A stretch of DNA of 54,159 nt. Origin: Sphingomonadaceae bacterium (GTDB lineage Bacteria; Pseudomonadota; Alphaproteobacteria; Sphingomonadales; Sphingomonadaceae). The notes below the pieces were generated by a model. That model worked only from the letters and a program-made list of their open reading frames with translations, was not told the origin of the DNA and made no database searches. The translations under genes were made by a program, and so were the position numbers. Position 1 is the first letter of the stretch. Each line of letters starts with the position of its first letter. This document shows positions 16,701-24,359 of the stretch, piece after piece. Location: positions 1 to 54,159 of the forward strand of contig CANJUF010000023.1 of the NCBI GenBank assembly GCA_947477745.1, written 5' to 3'.

Positions 16701-17780
16701 GTCGCGACCCAGCGCAGCGTAGAACAGGCTGTGGCGCGGCTCGCGGTCGTTGGCGTAGATCACGTGGCAGGCAGTGCAGCCCGAACTGCGGTAATCGCCG
16801 GGCTGGTCGTTGGTGCCCATGAACCAGGTGAACGGGTCGTTGAGCCGGGTCTTGTGGATGTTGAGCACGGGGATAGCCGCGCGCAGGCCGGTGCCGGGGC
16901 CGCGGTTCGATTGCTTGAGGTCGGGCCGACCCGGTTCCTCGAGACGCTGGATCAGGCCGGTCGGGTTCGGCAGGCCGATTTCAGGAAACTGCGAGGAAAT
17001 GTTGCGGCCGCCGCGTTCGAACGCGCGGAACACGTCGCCCGGCGGAACGACGTTCCAGCGCGGCAGCGGGTAGAGCGCCGCAAGCGCACCGCGCGCTTTT
17101 TGTTCCGCAGTGACGGTGCCGGGTAAATCGCCGGGGGACTGGATCATCGCCGGTTCGCCCTCGCTAGTATAAGCTTCGCCGAAGATGTAGTTCTTGAAGG
17201 GAACGATGCCGTTGTTATAGGCCGCACCGCCCCAGAGCATCGCGCCCGACGCCATCAGCGAGCGTTCCGCCGCTTCGATGATCGGCATGTGGCAGGCGCC
17301 GCAGGATTCGCGCGCGACACGGTAGTCGCCGGGATTGACGAAGCGGATGTATTCGGGCGCTTCCTTGTTCAGCAGCGTATAACCGCGCTTCGGGTTTGCG
17401 GATGTCGGATAGGACCAGCTTTGCGGATACTTCGGCAGAACGTGGGCTTGCTCGCGCGCGCTGACGTATTCGGCATGAGTGAAACCCAGCTGCGGATTGC
17501 CCCGGATCGCCGCGTTGCCACCATGGCAATCGGTGCAGCCCAGATTCACCGCTGGCGTCGCATGCATGTTCGCCGCGTCCGAATCCAGATGGCAGGACAG
17601 GCAACCCGACGATTTCATTTCCACATCGGCCAGCGTCTGCCGCGCGGGCGCAGCGGGCGCCGTGACCAGCGCATAATCGCGCCTGACCGGTTTTTCCTCC
17701 TCGCTGGCCCCTGTTCGGGCAGCCGGCAGGGCCAGCGTCACCAGGACGAGAAGCGCGAAGAGGAACCGCAAAACCCGCAT
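13734..17780 (-). CDS. decahaem cytochrome c with C-terminal LVIVD beta-propeller
   Basis: A 1348-residue exported protein with a signal peptide (about 1-25). Ten CXXCH motifs are spread over residues 60-860: CLSCH, CTDCH, CGACH, CTACH, CMNCH, CADCH, CKDCH, CFTCH, CGGCH and CSDCH. From about residue 950 it changes to an LVIVD-type propeller with repeated blades such as EGLVLVNIDTFADGEF, AGLVVVDLADPLKPRL, VGLKLFDITDLRKPV and DGLVIINITKPESPTV. It is the last gene of the minus-strand operon and its start overlaps the barrel gene. It is probably periplasmic or surface-exposed and may be the terminal reductase or substrate-binding electron carrier. Haem spacing differs from MtrC-type decahaems. 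Confidence 0.88.
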   Translation of the reverse strand: MRVLRFLFALLVLVTLALPAARTGASEEEKPVRRDYALVTAPAAPARQTLADVEMKSSGCLSCHLDSDAANMHATPAVNLGCTDCHGGNAAIRGNPQLGFTHAEYVSAREQAHVLPKYPQSWSYPTSANPKRGYTLLNKEAPEYIRFVNPGDYRVARESCGACHMPIIEAAERSLMASGAMLWGGAAYNNGIVPFKNYIFGEAYTSEGEPAMIQSPGDLPGTVTAEQKARGALAALYPLPRWNVVPPGDVFRAFERGGRNISSQFPEIGLPNPTGLIQRLEEPGRPDLKQSNRGPGTGLRAAIPVLNIHKTRLNDPFTWFMGTNDQPGDYRSSGCTACHVIYANDREPRHSLFYAALGRDGQTITRDPTIAAKLQPSHDDAGHGGGYDAGHRSGEMVKESGHPLQHVFTRAIPTAQCMNCHMHQPNVFLNSYLGYTMWDYESDAPRMWPEKQKYPTAEQVHKVLERNPEGAAPRGKWSDLDFVRSVYDLNPELKDTQFADYHGHGWNFRAVFKRDREGNLLDADGKIVDPDDPEKWRKGNEGKFVNLGVNPGKTVHMMDIHAEKGLQCADCHFGQDAHGSGFIYGEVANAVEIGCKDCHGTADAYPTLLTSGPAAPPKGSNLALLRNGSGDPRFEWRDDIFGKRKLIQRSIVDPNLEWEVSLVKDSVDPTSSHFNEKAARAKLLSATWTQDGKFPFGPGIPAEDRAHKDPDMACFTCHLSWTTSCGGCHLPIEANWKTKTHHYEGEETRNFATYNPQVARDEMFQLGKHMTTKGSQVAPVRSTSALILSSTNINRERIYVQQPPISSAGFSSQAFAPHFPHTVRKTETKTCSDCHVSASNDNNAIMAQTLLLGTNFVNFIGYNAWVGLDNGFEAVRVTEWDEPQAVIGSYLHKYAYPDYWRMHVEDNGRELKNWVRGKTFDKNASGETHPIEQFRNIVQGTRGSVGCLQNRGEYMFVAEGGGGFRVYDIASVANKGFSDAVVSAPFSSLGHNARVKTKNATCMALATNQPIAPSRNRSMQATILKDAEGNPQLKEDGTPLTLRDANQEQAFLPIYNYAAITDSEEGLVLVNIDTFADGEFRNNKLKRAVTWNENGVLNGARHIVLAGEIAYIAADAGLVVVDLADPLKPRLSAVFPLTDARASAVQFRYLWVTDSVGLKLFDITDLRKPVAVPSGTVPMANARRIYLARTYAYLAAKQDGLVIINITKPESPTVYKQVTFDGQLNDAEDVVVGSTNATLFAYVADGRNGLKVLQLTSPDSQRNFYGFSPAPMPELIAWTRTPSPAIALAKGLDRDRAVDETGGQMAVFGRLGSRPFTRAEMEKLFLHRNRIPYKVTEEIDMSLWVPKR

Positions 17781-19804
17781 CAGTAGGAAACGATCACGTT
17801 GGCGAGGACCGAGTAGTAGCCACGGTCCCTGTTCTGGTTGTCGAAAAGGTCGCGGAAGCCCTTGCCGGGCAGCAGCGCCGCGCCCGAAAGGCGAGCGACA
17901 ATGTTCTGGGTCGCCTTGGGCCGCCAGGTCGCGGCGACGGAAAGGTCCCAGCCGATATCCTTGGGGATGCTGCCTTCATTGCGCAGCGCCTGCAGTGTCG
18001 CGGTGTTCGCGAACCACAGGTGGTTGGCGTTCGCGGACACCCGGAATTGCGGCGTAAGGTCGAAATCGGCACCGGCGCCGACCAGCACCGTGCCGGGATT
18101 GTTGAAGTTTGACTGGCCCTGTTCTTTGGAGGAGCGCAGCGAATTGAGCACGCCGTTGCGGCCATTGACCGAGATCGCCCTGCCGCCGCCAGCGAAGGGT
18201 ATGGTCTGGCGGATCCAGTAACTCGTGTCGGCACCCGCAAAGACCGGGTTTTCGAAGATCGCGTCAAACCCGGTTTCCTTGTCGTCGTAAGGATCGCTGT
18301 CGCCAGAGGCATAGAGACCCGAGAGGCGAAATCGCATCCAGTCCTTGTCGTAGCTCAGTTCTGCGGCGCCCATGAAGGCGCGTATCTTGGCCTTGCGGTC
18401 GGTGAAGAAGCTGTTGCGGTCTTCGCCAAGGGCACCATAGGCCGAAGCGGTGAGATTGAGCCGGCCAATGCGACCGTCGGCGTTGTAGCCGAGGTAGACG
18501 ACGTCGTATTCTCGGCCGCGCAGCGTGCCCAACAGGGCCGGGCGTACCGGAAAGCCGTTGTCGTCGATCTCGATGTCGTCCTTCTCGCGGTTCATGTTGT
18601 AGACCACGGTGATCTGACTGGTCAGGCCTGGGATCAGGAAATCCTGCCGGTATACGTTCGCGTAGTACACTAAATCGTCGCGCGGCTCTTGTAAAACCGC
18701 GTTTAGCCCGCTGTTGGTGTCTTTCTCCAGCCGCCAGAATGCGCCCAGGTTGTACTGCACGCGGTTATTGTCTCGCGTGCCGAAAAAGCGGATGCCGAGC
18801 TGGTTGTCATTGAACAGAAAACCCCGGAAATCCGCCTGGAACGGCTGTATGCCGATGCGCGCGGAATCGAAGTCAAAGCGGTCCGACACGTTGCGGAAGT
18901 GATAGTCGATGAACAGTTCCTGCACGCCTAGGAAATGGTCGGTCCGGTGCGTCGGTTTGGAAGGTTCGACGAACAGGACGCGGCGCTCGGGAACGTCGAC
19001 GTGGTTGATGTTTAAGGCCAGTGTTGCGCGGTATTCCACGTTTGGCGGCTTGTAGGCGGTCTGGCCCTTGAGCAGCGCGAGACCGGCAATGAATGTCTGC
19101 GAGAGGACCAGGCTGCGATTTTTGCCAAATACGTCAAGGCTCTGCGGTCGCGAACTGGTCTGCACGCCGACCGGGATCGGGAAGGTGCGCGGCTCGATCA
19201 CCGTGTCGGAAATGGCGTTGACGATGAAAAACCAGTCGTCCCCCTTGAGGCCCAGGAACTTCAGCGTGCGGCACGGCGCACTGCCGTAGGGCGGCTCGAC
19301 GCCTCTTGCCTCGGCATCCTCGCGCGCTTTGCGCCGCCGCTCCTGCTCCTCGTCGGTGGGGATGCAGATCGGGCGGTCGCCCTTGTAGGTGTTCTGGTGA
19401 TAGGGGTCGAACCAGCGCTCCTTGACGACGCCAAGCGTTTCGATCAGCCGCCAGCGGTCCGGGATCGGGATCTGGTCGACCGGAAAAGCCTCTGGCGGCG
19501 GAGCGCGCAGCGCACCAGGATTGTCCTGGGTGACGAGGTCGGGAAGCTGGCCACTGTACCCGGGCCGCCTGCGACCCTCGAGGATGTCGACGCCGACTTC
19601 GTCGGGCGGCTTGTCGAAGCCCGGCGAGCAGATCACCGGCCGCAGGTCGGGCGGCAGCTTGCAGGCATCGTCGACAAGCCTGGGTGGCTCCAACTTGTCG
19701 ATTTCGGATTGCGTCTTCATTTCGACCGGAACCGATTCTTCGGGGACGCTATCCGCCATTGGTTGGGCAAAGAACAAGGGAATGGCGAGCGGCGACAAGG
19801 CCAT
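17780..19804 (-). CDS. large outer-membrane beta-barrel protein of the multihaem operon
   Basis: A 674-residue protein. The frame is open further upstream, but the ATG at 19804 overlaps the stop of the preceding gene and begins a signal-like sequence (MALSPLAIPLFFAQPMADS), so it is the real start. After a Pro-rich periplasmic region (to about 190), the sequence alternates polar and aromatic residues in barrel-like strands (RFDFDSARIGIQPFQADFRG, VQYNLGAFWRLEK, AELSYDKDWMRFRLSGLYAS). It ends in a terminal tyrosine (NVIVSY), the outer-membrane insertion signal. Sandwiched between multihaem cytochrome genes, it may act like the porin of a porin-cytochrome conduit. I do not recognise a named family. 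Confidence 0.7.
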   Translation of the reverse strand: MALSPLAIPLFFAQPMADSVPEESVPVEMKTQSEIDKLEPPRLVDDACKLPPDLRPVICSPGFDKPPDEVGVDILEGRRRPGYSGQLPDLVTQDNPGALRAPPPEAFPVDQIPIPDRWRLIETLGVVKERWFDPYHQNTYKGDRPICIPTDEEQERRRKAREDAEARGVEPPYGSAPCRTLKFLGLKGDDWFFIVNAISDTVIEPRTFPIPVGVQTSSRPQSLDVFGKNRSLVLSQTFIAGLALLKGQTAYKPPNVEYRATLALNINHVDVPERRVLFVEPSKPTHRTDHFLGVQELFIDYHFRNVSDRFDFDSARIGIQPFQADFRGFLFNDNQLGIRFFGTRDNNRVQYNLGAFWRLEKDTNSGLNAVLQEPRDDLVYYANVYRQDFLIPGLTSQITVVYNMNREKDDIEIDDNGFPVRPALLGTLRGREYDVVYLGYNADGRIGRLNLTASAYGALGEDRNSFFTDRKAKIRAFMGAAELSYDKDWMRFRLSGLYASGDSDPYDDKETGFDAIFENPVFAGADTSYWIRQTIPFAGGGRAISVNGRNGVLNSLRSSKEQGQSNFNNPGTVLVGAGADFDLTPQFRVSANANHLWFANTATLQALRNEGSIPKDIGWDLSVAATWRPKATQNIVARLSGAALLPGKGFRDLFDNQNRDRGYYSVLANVIVSY

Positions 19805-21822
19805 CACAGCCCCTCGCAGGCATTCTGCTGCGCGGTATCCAGGAACGGTGCGAAGGGACAGCTGATGAAGCGCAGCCTGACCATGCTGCCCGCAACATTG
19901 ACGACGATATTGTCGGCGCGGATCGCGGGCGGTGCGTTGCCGATGGTGCCTGTGCGCACACCTGCGTTGTTTGTGCCCAGGAAGCTGATCATGTCGTCCT
20001 GGTCGATGCCGTCGCCGGAAACTCCCAGACCGCCGACCAGCGTATTGCCGCGGTAAACCGGAACCGAACCGGGAAAGATCTGGATGCCGTTCTGAAGCCG
20101 GTTCTGGTTCGCCGTCACTTCGGGAATGAATGTGCAACGGTGCGGCGTATCGGTAGCAGTTGCACCATTTACGTAATTCAGGTGCTGCGCCAAATTCTGC
20201 AGCACGAGCGCCGATTGCAGGCCGGTCGAAAATGGATTGAACTGCGCGATAGGGCGCGAAAGCGGTCCGTTGGGATTGCCGACTTCGCCATCGGGGAAAT
20301 AGGGGCGTGCGAGGTTGCCGCCAGAGCGGTCGGCAAAAGCGAAGGTGCCCGTCAGCGCGGCCGGATCGCCAAGGAACGCGCGCACCTTGCCGACGAATGC
20401 GTTCACGTCCCCACTGGGATCACCGAGCAGTTGGTCCGCCGCGTAGCGGCTTGAGAAGAAAGTGGCTGTCCGGGCCTTTTGCAGGCTCACGTCCGAGCCG
20501 AAGATCGGCGCGTCGGGCGAGCGGACGATGCCGAGTATTTGTCCGCGCGTATCGACCAGCGCGATCGACACATGCGCACGGCTGTCAAGCGGTTGGCGAA
20601 TCTGCGCGCGGGCGCGTGTCATCACCTTGAAGGCTTCTTCCAGGATTGCCCGCGCTTCGGCCTCTGACAGCGGCTGCGAGACTTCCGCGCCATCGGTCGC
20701 GCCGCGGATCTGGTACCGGTTCGCGCCGCCGCCGTCGGTTATCACGAAGGCGTCGCGGTCGGAAAACTCGCTTGGGGTCGAAAGCCTGATGCCCGATGCC
20801 TCGGTGCCATAAGCCGTGCCCGCACGGATCGCGGCAGTCTCGAAATAGCCGATAACGGGCACGAGGCTCCCCAGCGCAGGAGCCGTCTGCGCATAAGTGG
20901 CGCCCGCGACATCGAACAGGCCGCCGTAAGCCGCATCGCTGAAGCGCAGCTGGGTTCCATCGACATAGACCCGGTCGGCGCGGATGCTAGCGGGTGCCTC
21001 CAGCCCCACAGTGCCTGCCAGCGCAATCTGCTCGTCCGCCGATATGTCGGTGTCGAGAACGTTGGGATCGAACGAGTAATTGCCGTCGGATTCGACGCCG
21101 ATGCCGCCGACCAGCACACCGTTCTTGTAGAGTGGAAAGCCGCCCGGATCTGCCGAGAGGCCCAGCGGCGAACGCTTCGGACCGATCAGCGCGTCCGCAC
21201 CCGCCGGTTTGAAGCGCGACGAGAAATCCGAACAGGGCAATTGACTGAACTGCACGCCGAACAACGGACCGCTTTCCAGACCGACAGTGGTTGGCGAAGG
21301 CGGGAAATGCTGTTGCACGATCATGCTCGCAGTGCGCGAGGAGAAGGCGTTGCCGCCGCTCGACAAATAGGCCCCGGTGATCGCCTTCGCTATGGCGGAT
21401 GCGGCGGCCGGCACTTTCAGGCCACCCGGCGCGCCAAGCCCCTGGATGTCAATGTTCTGGCCGTTAGGCGCGTCGTCTATTTTGACCCGGTCGATGGCCC
21501 CGGTCATCGCGAAGACGGCCAAGACGTTGCCAACCCGGTCAACCACGGCAATCGTCGCCGGATGGCCCGAGGCATTGGCCTGCGCCGCCGCCTGCGCCAA
21601 CACTTTCTGGACGTCGGCGAAGCTCAGCGATTCCAGGTTGGGCGCAACGTAGTCCTCGATCAAGTTGCCTGAACTGCCGCTACCCGTGCCGCCGCCGCCC
21701 GATGATCCCCCTAGTCCACTGCCATCTCCGCCGCTGGATGAAACGCTGTCATCGCCGCCACAGGAGGCCAGCACCAGGAATGTTGCGGCGAGTGCTGCGA
21801 ATTTGCCCCCCGGAAACCTCAT
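19804..21822 (-). CDS. lipoprotein with two GlcG/HbpS-like domains
   Basis: A 672-residue protein with a clear lipobox (FLVLASCGG, Cys 21), then a Ser/Gly-rich linker (about 28-55). Two GlcG/HbpS (haem-binding, PF03928-type) domains follow. The first has SFADVQKVLAQAAAQANASG, TIAVVDRVGNVLAVFAMTG and later VLVGGIGVESDG. The second, from about residue 390, has EARAILEEAFKVMTRARAQI, VSIALVDTRGQILGIVRSP and TLVGGLGVSGDG. HbpS-type proteins bind or sense haem or iron. The stop and next start overlap on both sides (ATGA type), so it is made together with the pentahaem and barrel proteins. It may be an anchored partner of the cytochromes. Confidence 0.8.
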   Translation of the reverse strand: MRFPGGKFAALAATFLVLASCGGDDSVSSSGGDGSGLGGSSGGGGTGSGSSGNLIEDYVAPNLESLSFADVQKVLAQAAAQANASGHPATIAVVDRVGNVLAVFAMTGAIDRVKIDDAPNGQNIDIQGLGAPGGLKVPAAASAIAKAITGAYLSSGGNAFSSRTASMIVQQHFPPSPTTVGLESGPLFGVQFSQLPCSDFSSRFKPAGADALIGPKRSPLGLSADPGGFPLYKNGVLVGGIGVESDGNYSFDPNVLDTDISADEQIALAGTVGLEAPASIRADRVYVDGTQLRFSDAAYGGLFDVAGATYAQTAPALGSLVPVIGYFETAAIRAGTAYGTEASGIRLSTPSEFSDRDAFVITDGGGANRYQIRGATDGAEVSQPLSEAEARAILEEAFKVMTRARAQIRQPLDSRAHVSIALVDTRGQILGIVRSPDAPIFGSDVSLQKARTATFFSSRYAADQLLGDPSGDVNAFVGKVRAFLGDPAALTGTFAFADRSGGNLARPYFPDGEVGNPNGPLSRPIAQFNPFSTGLQSALVLQNLAQHLNYVNGATATDTPHRCTFIPEVTANQNRLQNGIQIFPGSVPVYRGNTLVGGLGVSGDGIDQDDMISFLGTNNAGVRTGTIGNAPPAIRADNIVVNVAGSMVRLRFISCPFAPFLDTAQQNACEGL

Positions 21823-23159
21823 CAGCGCAACGCCTCTATGCTTTGTGCGGCTTTGGATAAAGCAGCCCGGTACGCTGCCGAATCGTATTGCTGCGGTGAT
21901 CGGACCGCAGCATAGGCGCGATTAATGTTGGCGCGGATGCCTGCTGCGGCACCGAGAGTCACCCTGCCCTCACGCACAAGCGCGTTGAGCAGGGTGTCGA
22001 TAGCCATGACTGCCTGCGAGGAACCAGCGTAGTCGGTAAAGCGCGACCGGATCGCGCTGCCGGCTATCGTCCGGATCACTGTAAAGGCGGTGTCGTCGGG
22101 ATAGCCGCGTCCCGCCATCTCGTCGGACAACGCGCCGGCCGCAGTGTGGAGCTTTTCGGCAGCGGCAACGGCTTGAGGGCGGCCCTGTGCCATTGCCGCA
22201 TGAAAATTGCGGCTCGCCTGATCGAAACGGTCAGCCTGTCCGGGGGCCAGCACGCGGGCAACTGCCGAGAGCATGATAATGTTCTCGTCGTTATAGGGCG
22301 GATAGCCGAATGTCGTCGGGCGACCAGGATTGGTTTCGAAAGTCCGGCTGGCGCCGGGATTGTCACTGATGGCGCGATGGCAGCTGTGGCAGTCGAAGAA
22401 GTAGAGCTCCGGGAAGATGCCTGTGTTGCCGTACCTGGCCTGCGCGAACAGCCTTGCCGAGCGTTGCACTGCTTGCGCCTGGCCGACCGCCCACATCTGC
22501 ACGCTGTCTGTCGTACCCTTGCGCCTCTTGTAATCGTCATCGAAGTTATGGTGCTGCTGCAGGGCGGAAAACAGGTCCAGTTCAAAGGAAACTCGCGGAT
22601 GGCCAGCGGCCATCATCGAATGGGTCACGAACTGGCCCGGTTTGTCGCTGCCGAAGTGGCAATCAAGGCAAACACTGGCCCTCGCTTGCGCCTTTTCGAG
22701 CGGGACAAGCCCGTTCGCGACATTGGACGCATGAGAGGCAGGGACGGCATAGTGGCTCGAGAGCCAGCCCGACGACGGCCCATGGCAGGACTCGCAGCCA
22801 ACGCCGTCTGCGGCGCGGTAACGCGCGCCCCGCTGCCCATCCCGCGCTAATGTTGAATGGCAGCCGAGGCAGGCAGTCGCCGCGGTCGCATTGCCAAGGC
22901 CGAGATCGGCAGCAATCCGCGCGCCTCGAGGACTGGATAGAACGGCAAATGCGCGGCTGTGTGCACCCGATTTGCTGGACGACTCCTGCCATATTCGCAA
23001 TTCATCCTGGCGAACGACCTTGCCATCGCCCTCGTTGCGGCCATGACAGGTTGACCCGGCACAGCTAGCCACACCTTCGTACTGACCTGCCAGCGCGCCG
23101 GATGCCGCAAAGCTGTCAGTCAACAGCAGGAAAATCAGGAAAAAACTGAGCCTTGCCAT
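21822..23159 (-). CDS. pentahaem cytochrome c (c554-like), first gene of minus-strand operon
   Basis: A 445-residue exported protein with a signal peptide (about 1-24). It has one CX4CH motif (CAGSTCH, near residue 33) and four CXXCH motifs (CLGCH, CESCH, CLDCH, CHSCH), all within residues 30-260. The motif VGCESCHGPSSGW and the haem order resemble the cytochrome c554 family. The C-terminal 160 residues lack haems and look helical. It opens the operon that continues with the HbpS-like lipoprotein. A periplasmic electron-shuttle role is likely. The CX4CH site is probably a true haem site, because similar motifs start many multihaem proteins, but this is inference. Confidence 0.85.
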   Translation of the reverse strand: MARLSFFLIFLLLTDSFAASGALAGQYEGVASCAGSTCHGRNEGDGKVVRQDELRIWQESSSKSGAHSRAFAVLSSPRGARIAADLGLGNATAATACLGCHSTLARDGQRGARYRAADGVGCESCHGPSSGWLSSHYAVPASHASNVANGLVPLEKAQARASVCLDCHFGSDKPGQFVTHSMMAAGHPRVSFELDLFSALQQHHNFDDDYKRRKGTTDSVQMWAVGQAQAVQRSARLFAQARYGNTGIFPELYFFDCHSCHRAISDNPGASRTFETNPGRPTTFGYPPYNDENIIMLSAVARVLAPGQADRFDQASRNFHAAMAQGRPQAVAAAEKLHTAAGALSDEMAGRGYPDDTAFTVIRTIAGSAIRSRFTDYAGSSQAVMAIDTLLNALVREGRVTLGAAAGIRANINRAYAAVRSPQQYDSAAYRAALSKAAQSIEALR

Positions 23160-23217
23160 CGGTCGGACCCGCCCCGGTTGCCCCCAAACGCATTCAATCT
23201 ACCATCGCCGTCGTTCG

Positions 23218-23385
23218 AGCCAATCGGACTCGAACCCGCGCCGCAACGTCCCTCCACTCCACGCCAATGCCTACCCCGGTTACGGGCTGGTCAACAAGGG
23301 GCAGAGCGAAAACCACCTAAAATTCTTCGACTTGGTCAGCCAGAACGAGGGAAAAGATGCATCTCGCGTTCGCTCTGAGCAGTGA
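23218..23385 (+). pseudogene. possible 3' remnant of an unidentified gene
   Basis: No complete gene is visible in 23160-23520. The plus strand keeps one frame open up to a TGA at 23383, reading ...HANAYPGYGLVNKGQSENHL and then KFFDLVSQNEGK. Its third codon positions are mostly G or C, as in the real genes around it, yet it has no start codon or ribosome-binding site. It looks like the tail of a gene whose front was deleted. I do not recognise the family. The rest of the stretch must hold the promoter of the minus-strand cytochrome operon; no clear box was seen. Confidence 0.3.
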
Positions 23386-23520
23386 TGCGTCTGTGTTCTT
23401 GCTGATCCTGCTCAGGGTACCAATCCTGCTGCTGACTGCGACGGCGAGCTTAGCTAGGAGAAAATCCGAAAAAGCCAGCTTGCAATGTATCCAAGAGGGC
23501 GGGCGTGCATGATGTTCTGC

Positions 23521-23913
23521 TTATGCCACAAACGGTTTCAGTCCCGGTTCGGCCTTCGCCATGGCGCGCTGATACGCGGGCCGCTCACCAATCCGAGCAA
23601 GGTAGCTGCGAACCGCGGGGTATGCATCAAGCGACGTACCCCGGAACATCCTTCCGGTTGTAAGGCTGAAGACCATCATGATGTCTGCGGTGGTCAGGGT
23701 GCTGCCACCAAAGAACGGCGCCGCATTCAACCGCGCTTCGATCATCTGCCAGGACGTTGCGATCCGCTCGGTCAGAAATGAGGCGCCTCGGTTGTCTGGC
23801 TGCGCGGCATTGGCAAGCTTCAGCACGCTTTGCGCCATGAGCGCCGCCATGAAAGTGCCGTTGCACCAGTGAAACCAGAACAGGTGATTGTTCCCCGTCA
23901 GCACCATTGGCAC
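23521..23913 (-). pseudogene. glutathione S-transferase, 5'-truncated at an IS end
   Basis: The 130-residue frame is the C-terminal all-helical domain of a glutathione S-transferase: HLFWFHWCNGTFMAALMAQS, then FFGGSTLTTADIMMVFSL (the N-capping box and GST C motif) and YPAVRSYLARIGERPAYQRA. The thioredoxin-fold N-terminal domain of about 80-90 residues, which binds glutathione, is absent. The homology stops within a few codons of position 23914, where IS3-type sequence begins, so the insertion or a deletion beside it removed the front. A GTG at 23913 could start translation, but the product would lack the active site. Confidence 0.8.
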
Positions 23914-24117
23914 AGATTAGAGGTTGTGATTTAAGGAGTGTTGGGGCTTCGTCGTAGTGACGAAGGAACGAAGATGAAGTCCCAACACTCCTTAAAAAAA
24001 TCGCCGGTGAAGGCCCCTGCTGAGCGGGTGGTGAAAGACATCCGGCGGCAGACGCGGCGGCACTTCTCGGCTGAAGACAAGATCCGCATCGTGCTCGATG
24101 GGCTGCGCGGCGAGGAC
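23914..24117 (+). mobile_element. IS3-family element, left-end fragment
   Basis: It begins next to the broken GST gene and carries the left leader plus about 48 codons of orfA. Homology stops near 24117 and the following DNA does not continue the transposase, so the right part is gone. The family differs from the element at the left window edge: OrfA here starts MKSQHSLKKSPVKAPAE. The exact outer end is uncertain by about 10 nt. Confidence 0.65.
23930..23996 (+). promoter_or_regulatory. long hairpin enclosing the IS transposase start codon
   Basis: Two perfect 16-nt inverted arms (23930-23945 and 23981-23996) enclose the ribosome-binding site and ATG (23974) of the truncated orfA. Inside lies a second hairpin (arms 23947-23953 and 23959-23965, five-base loop) that takes in part of the AAGGA. 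In transcripts entering from outside, this structure would hide the start codon, a known way for insertion sequences to avoid activation by neighbouring promoters. The structure is seen directly; the function is inferred. Confidence 0.6.
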
Positions 24118-24303
24118 AATCACCCCATCGGTACCCGGTCTAAGGCCAAATCAGTGACTGCTGAAATTGCACGTGGTGAAGCAATCCTGACAAACTTCCT
24201 CGAAGGGGTGCCGGTCTGGCAGTATCTGCTGAAGGCGGACGCTGGTGTATCTCAGGCCGATTCTGATCGGGTGCACCTTGCCACTCGCTCGCGCGATAGC
24301 TAG
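23974..24303 (+). pseudogene. truncated IS3-family OrfA joined to unrelated sequence
   Basis: Residues 1-48 (from the ATG at 23974, preceded by AAGGA) are OrfA of an IS3-family transposase: AERVVKDIRRQTRRHF, then SAEDKIRIVLDGLRGED, the first helix of the DNA-binding domain. After GED the expected helix-turn-helix continuation is missing. The frame runs on for about 61 residues of unrelated sequence (including AILTNFLEGVPVWQYLLKAD) to a stop at 24303. The join therefore marks a deletion or recombination point near 24117. The second half is not recognised. A functional transposase is excluded. Confidence 0.75.
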
Positions 24304-24359
24304 GCTTTAATCTCTACTTATGTTATAGACATTAAGTTCAAAGCCCCACGAGGCCCGCC

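Noticed and set aside
14019..17126. Long plus-strand open frame of over 1000 codons opposite the decahaem gene
   Set aside because: It is a shadow of the GC-rich minus-strand cytochrome gene. It has no domains, and its Cys/His patterns are absent, whereas the minus frame has ten CXXCH motifs.
23195..23245. Sequence resembling a tRNA T arm (gagccaatcggactcgaacc) near the cytochrome operon promoter
   Set aside because: The T-stem pairs poorly and there is no anticodon arm, D arm or acceptor stem around it. It also overlaps a plausible coding remnant.
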